The notes beneath the pieces were generated by a model. It was not told the DNA's origin, made no database searches, and saw only the letters and a list, made by a program, of their open reading frames with translations. Of a stretch of DNA of 64,000 bases, positions 54,716-62,952 are shown piece after piece. Numbering within the stretch: the first letter of the stretch is position 1; every line of letters begins with the position of its first letter. Source of the DNA: Niallia alba (GTDB lineage: Bacteria; Bacillota; Bacilli; Bacillales; Cytobacillaceae); the NCBI RefSeq assembly GCF_012933555.1, contig NZ_JABBPK010000001.1:2396001-2460000 (forward strand), read 5' to 3'. Made by a program: the position numbers and the translations under genes.

Positions 54716-54863
54716 ATAGGTCACCACTTTTATTTTTCAACAATAAAAAAGAATTTTATGGTATTAGTATGAATGAAGATTGGATTTTTTATTAGATATT
54801 TTTAGTATACATAAATTTACCAATGATGGGAGAGAATAAAAGTTATTAAAGGTGGGATATGTA

Positions 54864-54992
54864 ATGAAAAAAAAGTGGAAAAAATATAAAGTCTATATTG
54901 TTGGTTTGTTCTATATTATTTTTATTAATGGACTCATTGCTGCAAGCTATATTATAGGTTTTAAGGAATTTAAAAAACTTATTAACTTTTAA
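54864..54992 (+). CDS. Small single-span membrane peptide
   Basis: The 42-aa frame MKKKWKKYKVYIVGLFYIIF continues INGLIAASYIIGFKEFKKLI. It has a basic head, a hydrophobic helix (residues 11-33) and a basic tail. AAAGGTGGGATATGTA in front supports a real gene. Family unknown. Confidence 0.55.
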   Translation: MKKKWKKYKVYIVGLFYIIFINGLIAASYIIGFKEFKKLINF

Positions 54993-55097
54993 AAAAATAG
55001 TCTATGTATGATTACTTAAAATACTTTCAGTGTATTTTTCCTTTAAGGAATAGGATAAGGTATGGAGAAATAGGATGAAAGTGTAGGAGGTGATACA

Positions 55098-55526
55098 TTG
55101 GCAGTAGTACGAACAACAGATGCGGATATTGATTTATTAGCAAGACTTCTCCGTGCTGAAGCAGAGGGAGAAGGGGAATTAGGGATGTTATTAGTTGGGA
55201 ACGTTGGAATTAATCGGATCAGAGCAGATTGTTCTGATTTCAGGGGACTACGTACTGTTTCCGATATGGTTTATCAAGCCCATGCGTTTGAAGCAACAAC
55301 GAAAGGTTATTTTTATCAAAGACCAAGAGAAAGTGAACGACGGTTGGCGAGAAGGGTAGTGAATGGTGAATCCTTTTGGCCAGCAAAATATAGCTTATGG
55401 TATTTTCGTCCCCCAGGCGATTGTCCTCCTACTTGGTATAATCAGCCACATGTAGGGAGATTTAAGCTGCATTGTTTTTATGAACCAACTGCAGAAGAAT
55501 GCGAAAATGTTTATAACACATTCTAA
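55098..55526 (+). CDS. cwlJ: CwlJ, spore cortex-lytic hydrolase
   Basis: The 142-aa protein matches B. subtilis CwlJ along its length (MAVVRTTDADIDLLARLLRA, NVGINRIRADCSDFRGLRTV, CENVYNTF at the C-terminus). It degrades cortex peptidoglycan during germination, especially with Ca-DPA. The catalytic Glu is in RAEAEGEGE. TTG 55098 follows GTAGGAGGTGATACA. The usual partner gerQ is not adjacent. Mother-cell expression (sigma-E) is expected, but no clear site was seen. Confidence 0.95.
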   Translation: MAVVRTTDADIDLLARLLRAEAEGEGELGMLLVGNVGINRIRADCSDFRGLRTVSDMVYQAHAFEATTKGYFYQRPRESERRLARRVVNGESFWPAKYSLWYFRPPGDCPPTWYNQPHVGRFKLHCFYEPTAEECENVYNTF

Positions 55527-55553
55527 TTTTGAAGATTTTTTCTATTACTTATT

Positions 55554-55588
55554 AAAAAGGTGTCTGTATTTTGGAGGACATCTTTTTT
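55554..55588 (+). terminator. Terminator of cwlJ
   Basis: AAAAAGGTGTC / GACATCTTTTTT around a 12-nt loop. Confidence 0.85.
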
Positions 55589-55688
55589 GTGTAGAAATTT
55601 TGGAGAATTTTAAGAAATAAGCATTTGAGGTCTTGGTTAATTAGTGGTATATTTTAAAATATTATGAAAACTTAGGGAGTGTCTTACG

Positions 55689-56159
55689 TTGTCTTTAGAA
55701 AATGTACAAACATATTTAAGTAAATGGAATAGAGAGAAAGATATTCAAATTTTTGAAACCTCTAGTGCCACCGTTTTAGAAGCTGCAAACACATTAGGAG
55801 TAGAGCCGAAAAGAATCGCTAAAACGTTATCTTTTCGAAAGGAAGATGATGCAATCTTAATCGTAGCAGCGGGTGATGCCAAAATTGACAATAAAAAATT
55901 CAAGCAAACCTTTACAGAAAAACCAAGGATGCTATCCCCAGAAGAAGTATTGGAGAAAACGGGTCACGCAGTTGGCGGCGTTTGTCCTTTTGGTTTGACG
56001 GAAGATTTACCTGTCTATATGGATGAATCCTTGAAGCGATTCACCACCGTTTTTCCAGCTTGCGGAAGTAGTAATTCAGCCATAGAATTGACCAATGAAG
56101 AGCTATACATATACGGTAATGTAGTCGAATGGGTAAATGTATGTAAAGGTTGGGAGTAA
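55689..56159 (+). CDS. YbaK/EbsC-type aminoacyl-tRNA deacylase
   Basis: The 156-aa protein has the YbaK fold: TLGVEPKRIAKTLSFRK with the conserved Lys, LIVAAGDAKIDNKKFKQTF, and HAVGGVCPFGL for the substrate pocket, ending VFPACGSSNSAIELTNEEL. Such enzymes clear mischarged tRNA (for example Cys-tRNAPro). The start is TTG 55689 behind TTAGGGAGTG. It stands alone. Confidence 0.9.
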   Translation: MSLENVQTYLSKWNREKDIQIFETSSATVLEAANTLGVEPKRIAKTLSFRKEDDAILIVAAGDAKIDNKKFKQTFTEKPRMLSPEEVLEKTGHAVGGVCPFGLTEDLPVYMDESLKRFTTVFPACGSSNSAIELTNEELYIYGNVVEWVNVCKGWE

Positions 56160-56376
56160 AACAATAACACTATAAATACATTCGTGGGAGTTGGAGTTAG
56201 TGCAAAAATACATTGTAATCTTTTTAAGCATGACTATTACTTCTATAGTTATTAATGTGATTACTTCGATTACCAGTTTTGAATATAATTGGTAAGCATG
56301 ATTTCATCTCAAAAAAATTATCTACCTATATTTTAAAACCCGAGCGGTTAAAATTCTAGACTAACTTGATGAAACC
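56160..56376. other. Gene-free spacer before the palindromic repeat
   Basis: No coding region is seen. The strand is AT-rich until the GC-rich repeat begins at 56377. Confidence 0.4.
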
Positions 56377-56509
56377 ATGTTGATTGGAGCGGAAGGGGTG
56401 AGACTCCTATGGGAGATGCGAGAAAGTCCGAGACCCTGCAGGAGCGTAGCGACGAAGCGGCTCGGCGCTCGCCCCATGGAAAGCGAACCCCTGTAGCGGA
56501 AATTAACAT
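56377..56509. repeat. Bacillaceae palindromic repeat, second copy
   Basis: This 133-bp segment has arms ATGTT...AGGGGT and ACCCCT...AACAT around a GC-rich core containing GACTCCTATGGGA, GAGACCCTGCAGGAG and CGCCCCATGGAAAGCGAA. The core matches that of the element at 2329-2536 base for base in blocks, while the arms differ but still pair. No target repeat is seen. Also no open frame: the minus-strand frames over it are artefacts. Confidence 0.75.
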
Positions 56510-56580
56510 CCCTATTAGAAGGGGCCACAAAAAAAGACCATAGGCAAAACCTCAAATTTCAAGGAGTTTGTCTACAGTCT

Positions 56581-56610
56581 AAAGGCTTGTCTATAATGAC
56601 AAGCCTTTTT
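56581..56610. terminator. Bidirectional terminator, lexA 3' side
   Basis: AAAGGCTTGTC-TATAAT-GACAAGCCTTTTT, with A and T runs on opposite sides. It probably ends lexA on the minus strand. Confidence 0.85.
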
Positions 56611-56625
56611 CAATTAGAAAAGTAC

Positions 56626-57246
56626 TTATTGAATTTGACGGTATACACCAATTACTTTACCAAGAATGCTCACATTATGAAGAATGATCGGCTCCATTGT
56701 GCTATTCTCTGGTTGAAGGCGAATAAAGTCGCGTTCTTTAAAGAATCGTTTAACTGTTGCTTCATCTTCCTCGGTCATTGCGACAACAATATCCCCGTTA
56801 TTAGCTGAATGCTGTTGTCTGACGATTACATAGTCACCATCTAATATACCAGCTTCAATCATACTTTCTCCCATTATCTCAAGCATGAAAATTTGTTCAT
56901 CGCTCGGTGCAAGCCTTTCGGGTAATGGAAAATATTCTTCTACATTTTCAATAGCAGTGATAGGCATACCGGCTGTAACTTTTCCGACTACAGGAACATT
57001 AATAATATTATATTTTGGTATATTGCTTTCTTCTAAATCCAATATTTCAATAGCTCTTGGTTTAGTTGGATCTCGACGGATTAGTCCTTTACTTTCTAAT
57101 CTTGCTAAATGACCGTGAACTGTTGAACTTGATGCAAGACCAACTGCTTCTGCAATTTCACGAACAGAAGGTGGATATCCTTTTAGCTTTACTTCTTCTT
57201 TTATGTATTCTAGTATGTCTAATTGCCTCTTTGAAAGCTTCTGCAT
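56626..57246 (-). CDS. lexA: LexA repressor (SOS)
   Basis: The 206-aa repressor has an N-terminal winged helix ([19 protein letters not shown], then [20 protein letters not shown]) and a C-terminal S24 peptidase domain. The Ala-Gly autocleavage site is in GKVTAGMP, the catalytic Ser in [10 protein letters not shown] and the Lys in EATVKRF. RecA nucleofilaments trigger self-cleavage. ATG 57246 is chosen because GAGGTG precedes it and the N-terminus fits the family; the Met three codons upstream does not. It is divergent from yneA, sharing SOS boxes. Confidence 0.97.
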   Translation of the reverse strand: MQKLSKRQLDILEYIKEEVKLKGYPPSVREIAEAVGLASSSTVHGHLARLESKGLIRRDPTKPRAIEILDLEESNIPKYNIINVPVVGKVTAGMPITAIENVEEYFPLPERLAPSDEQIFMLEIMGESMIEAGILDGDYVIVRQQHSANNGDIVVAMTEEDEATVKRFFKERDFIRLQPENSTMEPIILHNVSILGKVIGVYRQIQ

Positions 57247-57278
57247 TATACGCACCTCGTTATATTATTCTTGTACTA

Positions 57279-57382
57279 ATTATAACACGATAAATAAAAG
57301 GATACAAACATAAGTTCTATTTTGTTGTTGACAGGAAACGTTTGTTCGTATTAAACTAGATTTATAAACGAACATACATTCT
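57279..57382. promoter_or_regulatory. Divergent lexA/yneA promoters with SOS boxes
   Basis: One perfect SOS box, read on the minus strand as CGAACAAACGTTTC, lies at 57335-57348. Two weaker boxes are CGAACATACATTCT at 57369-57382 and CAAACATAAGTTCT at 57305-57318. The lexA promoter is TTGTAT (57302-57307) and TATAAT (57279-57284) on the minus strand, 17 nt apart. The yneA -35 is TTGACA (57328-57333), with the perfect box between it and the -10. LexA would shut both directions. Confidence 0.88.
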
Positions 57383-57401
57383 AAAAAAGGTGGAATTATA
57401 G

Positions 57402-58398
<997 letters not shown>

Positions 58399-58453
58399 GC
58401 TAATCGTAAAAATAGGAAAGTGTACTTATTTATGCTATAATTAATTTTCAACA

Positions 58454-58482
58454 AGCCAGTTGCATTGTAAACTGGGCTTTTT
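58454..58482 (+). terminator. Terminator of yneA-yneB
   Basis: AGCCAGTT / AACTGGGCT with an 8-nt loop, followed by TTTTTT. Confidence 0.8.
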
Positions 58483-58593
58483 TATGTTTTGTGTAGCCTA
58501 CCTAATAGCCCTTCCATAATAGGACCAAAAGTTAAAGGCGTATAGGCAGGAATAATCTATATTTAAAGTAAACTTTAATAGAAGGAGAATAAA

Positions 58594-58827
58594 ATGTTCC
58601 CTAAAAATAAACTTAATCGTATAAATGAACTTGCAAAAAAGAAAAAGGAAATTGGTTTAACACCAGAAGAAGCAAAAGAACAAACGAAATTACGCGCTGA
58701 ATATTTAAAAAATTTCCGTTCTACGATGGTAAATACAATCGAAAATGTAAAGATTATTGATCCAGAAGGAAACGATGTTACCCCGCAAAAAGTTAAAGAT
58801 ATTCAAAACAAAAAGAAGATGCATTAA
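58594..58827 (+). CDS. ynzC: YnzC, DUF896 small protein
   Basis: The 77-aa protein has the DUF896 pattern: INELAKKKKEIGLTPEEAKE, QTKLRAEYLKNFRSTMVNTI and VTPQKVKDI. It forms a helical hairpin in B. subtilis and its role is not clear. GAAGGAGAAT precedes the ATG. It is in the expected position between yneB and tkt. Confidence 0.95.
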   Translation: MFPKNKLNRINELAKKKKEIGLTPEEAKEQTKLRAEYLKNFRSTMVNTIENVKIIDPEGNDVTPQKVKDIQNKKKMH

Positions 58828-58907
58828 TTCTATCAAAGATTTTTTTTACAAATAAAGAAGTCTACAAGAATATACCAAGCAAGATAGGATCAACTCTTTT
58901 AGTAGAA

Positions 58908-58942
58908 AAAAACCTTAGCATGAAAAAATGTTAAGGTTTTTT
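58908..58942 (+). terminator. Terminator of ynzC
   Basis: AAAACCTTAGCAT / ATGTTAAGGTTTTTTT around a short A-rich loop. Confidence 0.85.
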
Positions 58943-59078
58943 TATGTTTTCTTAAGGAATTAATGGGTAAAATACCAAATAAATGTCGAAATTATATAGT
59001 GGTGCTTCTTTCTAAATTACATAAATAGAAAAGAATCATATAGGAAACATAAATATGGAAAAGAGAGGATGTTGAAAG

Positions 59079-61085
59079 TTGAATACAAAATTAGATCATT
59101 TATCGATTGCTTCAATTAGAACACTATCCATTGATACAATTGAAAAAGCAAAATCAGGTCACCCCGGAATGCCAATGGGGGCTGCACCAATGGCGTATAC
59201 ATTGTGGACATCTTATATGAATCATAATCCCAAAAATCCAGATTGGTTTAATCGTGATCGCTTTGTTTTATCTGCAGGACATGGCTCTGCATTACTATAT
59301 AGCTTATTGCATTTATCCGGCTATGACTTATCACTTGATGATCTAAAGCAATTTCGACAATGGGGAAGCAAGACACCAGGTCACCCTGAATATGGACATA
59401 CTGTAGGAGTTGATGCAACCACAGGTCCTCTTGGCCAAGGGATTGCGATGGCTGTCGGAATGGCTCTTGCAGAAAAGCATTTAGCAGGTGTTTATAATAA
59501 AAATAACTATCCAATCGTTGATCATTTTACATACAGCATTTGTGGTGACGGTGATTTAATGGAAGGGGTATCGGCTGAGGCTGCTTCCCTTGCAGGACAT
59601 TTGCAGTTAGGAAAATTAGTAGTGATGTATGATTCTAATGATATTTCTTTAGATGGTGATCTAGATAAATCCTTTTCCGAAAGTGTGGAGCAACGTTTTA
59701 AGGCTTATGGCTGGCAATATATCCGAGTAGAAGACGGAAATGACACAGATCAAATAGCTAAGGCTTTAGAAGAAGCAAAAAAGGATCAATCTAAACCAAC
59801 ATTAATTGAAGTAAAAACAATTATAGGATTTGGTGCACCAAATAAAGCTGGGAAATCACTTGTTCATGGAGCTCCCCTTGGTGCTGATGAGTTGAAGTTA
59901 ACAAAAGAAGCATATAAATGGACTTTTGAGGAAGATTTCTATGTACCAGATGAAGTGTATAATCATTTTAAAGAAAAGGTTGCAATCCATGGGGATAAAA
60001 AGGAAAAAGAATGGAATGATCTTTTTTCAAATTACGAAAAAGAATTTCCAGAACTAGCTGATCAGTTAAAGTCTGCTTTATCTGATACATTACCGCAAGG
60101 CTGGGATAATGACTTACCAGTTTATGAAGAAGGTAGCAGCTTAGCAAGCCGTGCCTCATCAGGTGAAGTTATCAATAGTATTTCAAACAATCTACCATTT
60201 TTAATTGGTGGTTCTGCCGATTTAGCGGGAAGTAATAATACAATGATAAAAGGAGGAGACGATTTTACTCCAGAAACACCTGAAGGAAGAAATATTTGGT
60301 TTGGAGTTAGAGAATTTGCGATGGGAGCAGCACTTAATGGAATTGTCCTCCATGGTGGATTGAAAATTTTTGGCGGTACCTTCTTCGTTTTTTCAGATTA
60401 TTTAAGACCGGCTATTCGTCTTGCTGCATTGATGGGACTGCCGGTAACATATGTATTCACCCATGATAGTATTGCAGTAGGTGAAGATGGTCCAACCCAT
60501 GAGCCTGTAGAGCAATTAGCTTCCTTAAGAGCAATGCCAAATCTTTCTGTCATTCGTCCAGCCGACGGAAATGAGACAGCAGCGGCATGGAAAATTGCGT
60601 TAGAATCTACGGATAAGCCAACAGCATTAGTTTTAACTAGACAAAACTTGCCAACCATTAAAGGAACAAAGGATAATGCATATGATGGTGTATCTAAAGG
60701 TGGATATGTTATTTCTCCTACAGAAGCAGGAACACCAGATGCATTGTTAATCGCAGCAGGATCCGAAGTTGGTCTAGCAGTAGAAGCGCAGCAAGAATTA
60801 GAAAAAGACGGAATTAATATCTCTGTTGTAAGCTTACCTGCATGGGATCGGTTTGAACAGCAATCAAACGAGTATAAAGAGACAGTTCTTCCTAAATCAG
60901 TAAAGAAAAGATTAGCAATAGAAATGGGGAGCTCTCTTGGTTGGCATAAATATGTAGGGGATGAAGGAGATGTTCTTTCAATTGATACATTTGGAGCATC
61001 TGCACCTGGAAATAAAATATTAGAGGAATATGGATTTACCGTGCCCAATGTTGTAAAACGCTTAAAAGCATTGCTAGAAAGTTAA
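59079..61085 (+). CDS. tkt: Transketolase
   Basis: The 668-aa thiamine-diphosphate enzyme links glycolysis and the pentose phosphate pathway. The thiamine motif is [20 protein letters not shown]; other marks are [28 protein letters not shown]-like [11 protein letters not shown], and the pyrimidine domain [19 protein letters not shown] and [20 protein letters not shown]. The start is TTG 59079 behind GAGAGGATGTTGAAAG. Position and order match B. subtilis. Confidence 0.97.
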   Translation: MNTKLDHLSIASIRTLSIDTIEKAKSGHPGMPMGAAPMAYTLWTSYMNHNPKNPDWFNRDRFVLSAGHGSALLYSLLHLSGYDLSLDDLKQFRQWGSKTPGHPEYGHTVGVDATTGPLGQGIAMAVGMALAEKHLAGVYNKNNYPIVDHFTYSICGDGDLMEGVSAEAASLAGHLQLGKLVVMYDSNDISLDGDLDKSFSESVEQRFKAYGWQYIRVEDGNDTDQIAKALEEAKKDQSKPTLIEVKTIIGFGAPNKAGKSLVHGAPLGADELKLTKEAYKWTFEEDFYVPDEVYNHFKEKVAIHGDKKEKEWNDLFSNYEKEFPELADQLKSALSDTLPQGWDNDLPVYEEGSSLASRASSGEVINSISNNLPFLIGGSADLAGSNNTMIKGGDDFTPETPEGRNIWFGVREFAMGAALNGIVLHGGLKIFGGTFFVFSDYLRPAIRLAALMGLPVTYVFTHDSIAVGEDGPTHEPVEQLASLRAMPNLSVIRPADGNETAAAWKIALESTDKPTALVLTRQNLPTIKGTKDNAYDGVSKGGYVISPTEAGTPDALLIAAGSEVGLAVEAQQELEKDGINISVVSLPAWDRFEQQSNEYKETVLPKSVKKRLAIEMGSSLGWHKYVGDEGDVLSIDTFGASAPGNKILEEYGFTVPNVVKRLKALLES

Positions 61086-61106
61086 ACTAGTAAGAATGAC
61101 TGGGAT

Positions 61107-61136
61107 GTGATTTTCAAGAATGACGGAAAATCACTT
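61107..61136 (+). terminator. Terminator of tkt
   Basis: GTGATTTTC / GAAAATCAC with a 10-nt loop, then TTCTTT. Confidence 0.75.
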
Positions 61137-61160
61137 CTTTGTTCATTCTACTTTCTTTGA

Positions 61161-61168
61161 TTCGACAA
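61161..61168 (-). promoter_or_regulatory. Spo0A box upstream of sirA
   Basis: TTCGACAA is the complement of TTGTCGAA, a perfect 0A box, about 96 bp before the sirA start. In B. subtilis sirA is a Spo0A target, which supports this. A clear sigma-A -35/-10 pair in the right position was not found, only TATAAT at 61221-61226. Confidence 0.55.
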
Positions 61169-61263
61169 AATAAGTCTGTTTTTTTTACACCTTGAGACAC
61201 ATCTTGAAACAAACCTTCTTTATAATAGAAGGAAAAGAAGTGGACAGGTTGGTGAAGAGCAGT

Positions 61264-61707
61264 ATGAGAAGATATCAATTGTATTTAATTAAAGAAAAAA
61301 TCGCCATTCATTATAACGGTAGAGAACGCTTGTTTTACAATTTATTTTCGGACCATACTAAAACAGACGATGGACAACCATTAAAGGAAATTCTTCAAAA
61401 ACAGGTTGATTTTATTACACTGCCTATTTCCAAATGGATGATCGAGAATCAATTATATGCCGCTTTGCAGAGAAATAAGAGCTTCCAATATAAAGATGGT
61501 GTGTTTTATATTGAAAATGGAAATTTAAGCAGCGCATCATTAATGATGAAGGACGATTATTTATATATAGAAGCAGATGGTTATTATGACGCGGAATCCA
61601 TTTTCTTTGAAATTATTCGAAAGCACGAGCCTTCCTTTTTAGCAATAGATATAGAAAATGATCGATTTGGCTGGTTAAAACCGATAAAAGAAAGAAATTT
61701 TGTGTAA
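61264..61707 (+). CDS. sirA: SirA, sporulation inhibitor of replication
   Basis: The 147-aa protein matches the SirA (YneE) family in length and at the C-terminus (LMMKDDYLYIEADGYYDAES, IFFEIIRKHEPSFLAIDIEN, RFGWLKPIKERNFV). SirA binds DnaA domain I to block new rounds of replication when cells commit to sporulation. ATG 61264 is preferred over the TTG at 61192: it gives MRRYQLYLIKE like known SirA, with GGTTGGTGAAGAG in front. The upstream Spo0A box fits its regulation. Confidence 0.93.
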   Translation: MRRYQLYLIKEKIAIHYNGRERLFYNLFSDHTKTDDGQPLKEILQKQVDFITLPISKWMIENQLYAALQRNKSFQYKDGVFYIENGNLSSASLMMKDDYLYIEADGYYDAESIFFEIIRKHEPSFLAIDIENDRFGWLKPIKERNFV

Positions 61708-61793
61708 AATGGAGAAATTCTGTAACAGATATTGTATAATATTATCTGGTCTAGTACACTAAAGTATAGACAACATGAAGGAGGAAAAAAGAT

Positions 61794-62012
61794 ATGCCTT
61801 GGTACGCTTGGTTGAGTATTGTCGTAGCATTGATCGCCGGTATTGTTATCGGATTTTTTATTGCGCGTAAATACATGATGAACTACTTAAAGAAAAACCC
61901 ACCAATTAACGAGCAAATGTTAAAAATGATGATGATGCAAATGGGAATGAAACCTTCTCAAAAGAAAATCAATCAAATGATGACAGCGATGAACAAACAA
62001 CAAGGAAAATAA
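61794..62012 (+). CDS. yneF: YneF, UPF0154 small membrane protein
   Basis: The 72-aa protein has one N-terminal span ([20 protein letters not shown]) followed by a Met-rich tail ([20 protein letters not shown]). This is the YneF signature. Its function is unknown. GAAGGAGGAAAAAAGAT is the ribosome site. In B. subtilis the next gene is ccdA; here it is not. Confidence 0.95.
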   Translation: MPWYAWLSIVVALIAGIVIGFFIARKYMMNYLKKNPPINEQMLKMMMMQMGMKPSQKKINQMMTAMNKQQGK

Positions 62013-62106
62013 TAGGACAAGCTAGTAGCAAAGCCTATTTTTCTGATTTGATAGGAGAGTATTCAGTCATTATTTATAAATAAATGGTAATCTCATCAAA
62101 ACTTCT

Positions 62107-62156
62107 TAAACCATATTTTTCTGTGAATACACAGCAGGAAAATATGGTTTTTATTT
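62107..62156 (+). terminator. Terminator of yneF
   Basis: AAACCATATTTTTCTG pairs with CAGCAGGAAAATATGGTTT around an 8-nt loop with a small bulge, then TTT. Confidence 0.75.
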
Positions 62157-62225
62157 GTTTTTACAGAATTTTATATACTAACAGAAGTGAAGGATGAAAG
62201 GAAATAAAAGAAAAGGAGATTTAGT

Positions 62226-62762
62226 ATGTTAACATACCAGATTAGACTAGAAAGCCTATACACTAAAATGGCATACATCCTTTATAAATCGAGGCAAGTA
62301 GGACGAAGTAATCTAGATGACGAAGTGGAGTCATACACTGATCTAAAATTAGTCCCAGTGATGCAATATGGAAATGAAATGTTAAAAGAAGGATTGATAG
62401 AAGAAGATTTGGAATATATTTTCTCATTAAGAAAAATAGAATACAGTAAAAACCCAATTTACAGTGGGGATGATTTGAAATTAATAAGTATATGTTTTAA
62501 GTACTTCATTCTCATCGCACAAGGTGATTATATGGAATTTAGCGATTTTAGTCGTTTAATTCTTCGTTATGAGAATGTTGAGAATAAACATTCATCTTTG
62601 GTTCAGTCAATAAATAGTTTAGAAGATGCGGAAGAAAAGAAAGTTCCTATTAGTTATGAAGAATATCTTAATCAAGTGGAGGAGAGAAAAAACAGCAAAA
62701 AACTCCTTTTATCTAAAGAAGACGTAGATCGATTGTTGTATCGTATGAATGAAGAAAAGTGA
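62226..62762 (+). CDS. Uncharacterised 178-aa protein
   Basis: I do not recognise the family. The protein is hydrophilic and mostly helical, with LKLVPVMQYGNEMLKEGLIE, LKLISICFKYFILIAQGDYM and a charged C-terminus (KKLLLSKEDVDRLLYRMNEE). There is no signal peptide. AAAAGGAGATTTAGT precedes the ATG. It occupies the place where ccdA lies in B. subtilis and stands just before a palindrome and an ISLre2 element. Confidence 0.6.
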   Translation: MLTYQIRLESLYTKMAYILYKSRQVGRSNLDDEVESYTDLKLVPVMQYGNEMLKEGLIEEDLEYIFSLRKIEYSKNPIYSGDDLKLISICFKYFILIAQGDYMEFSDFSRLILRYENVENKHSSLVQSINSLEDAEEKKVPISYEEYLNQVEERKNSKKLLLSKEDVDRLLYRMNEEK

Positions 62763-62800
62763 TTGATGTATGAGTAAAATGTTTGTGGGAGAATAAATAT

Positions 62801-62846
62801 CCTTTTTGTCTAGTTGGGGGACGAGTCCCCCAACTAGACAAAAAGG
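62801..62846. repeat. Perfect 46-bp palindrome
   Basis: Arms of 22 nt (CCTTTTTGTCTAGTTGGGGG plus AC) flank a 2-nt centre GA, with no mismatch. The 3' arm ends AAAAAGG, so there is no T tract for termination in either direction. It lies about 20 bp before the apparent left end of the ISLre2 element. Confidence 0.8.
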
Positions 62847-62952
62847 CCACCAAGCGAAAGCGCGGTAGCTGGAAAAAATTAAGTATTAAAAAAGAGAGCT
62901 TCCTTTTGTAAAGTAGAGTTTGACTAGAAAACTACGAAAAGGAGAGGCTCTC

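Noticed and set aside
56348-56555. Two minus-strand frames over the repeat at 56377
   Set aside because: They are created by the GC-rich palindromic repeat and have no family resemblance or ribosome site.
60398-61048. 216-aa minus-strand frame inside tkt
   Set aside because: Long antisense frame over a conserved gene, without start signals; the codon pattern follows transketolase.
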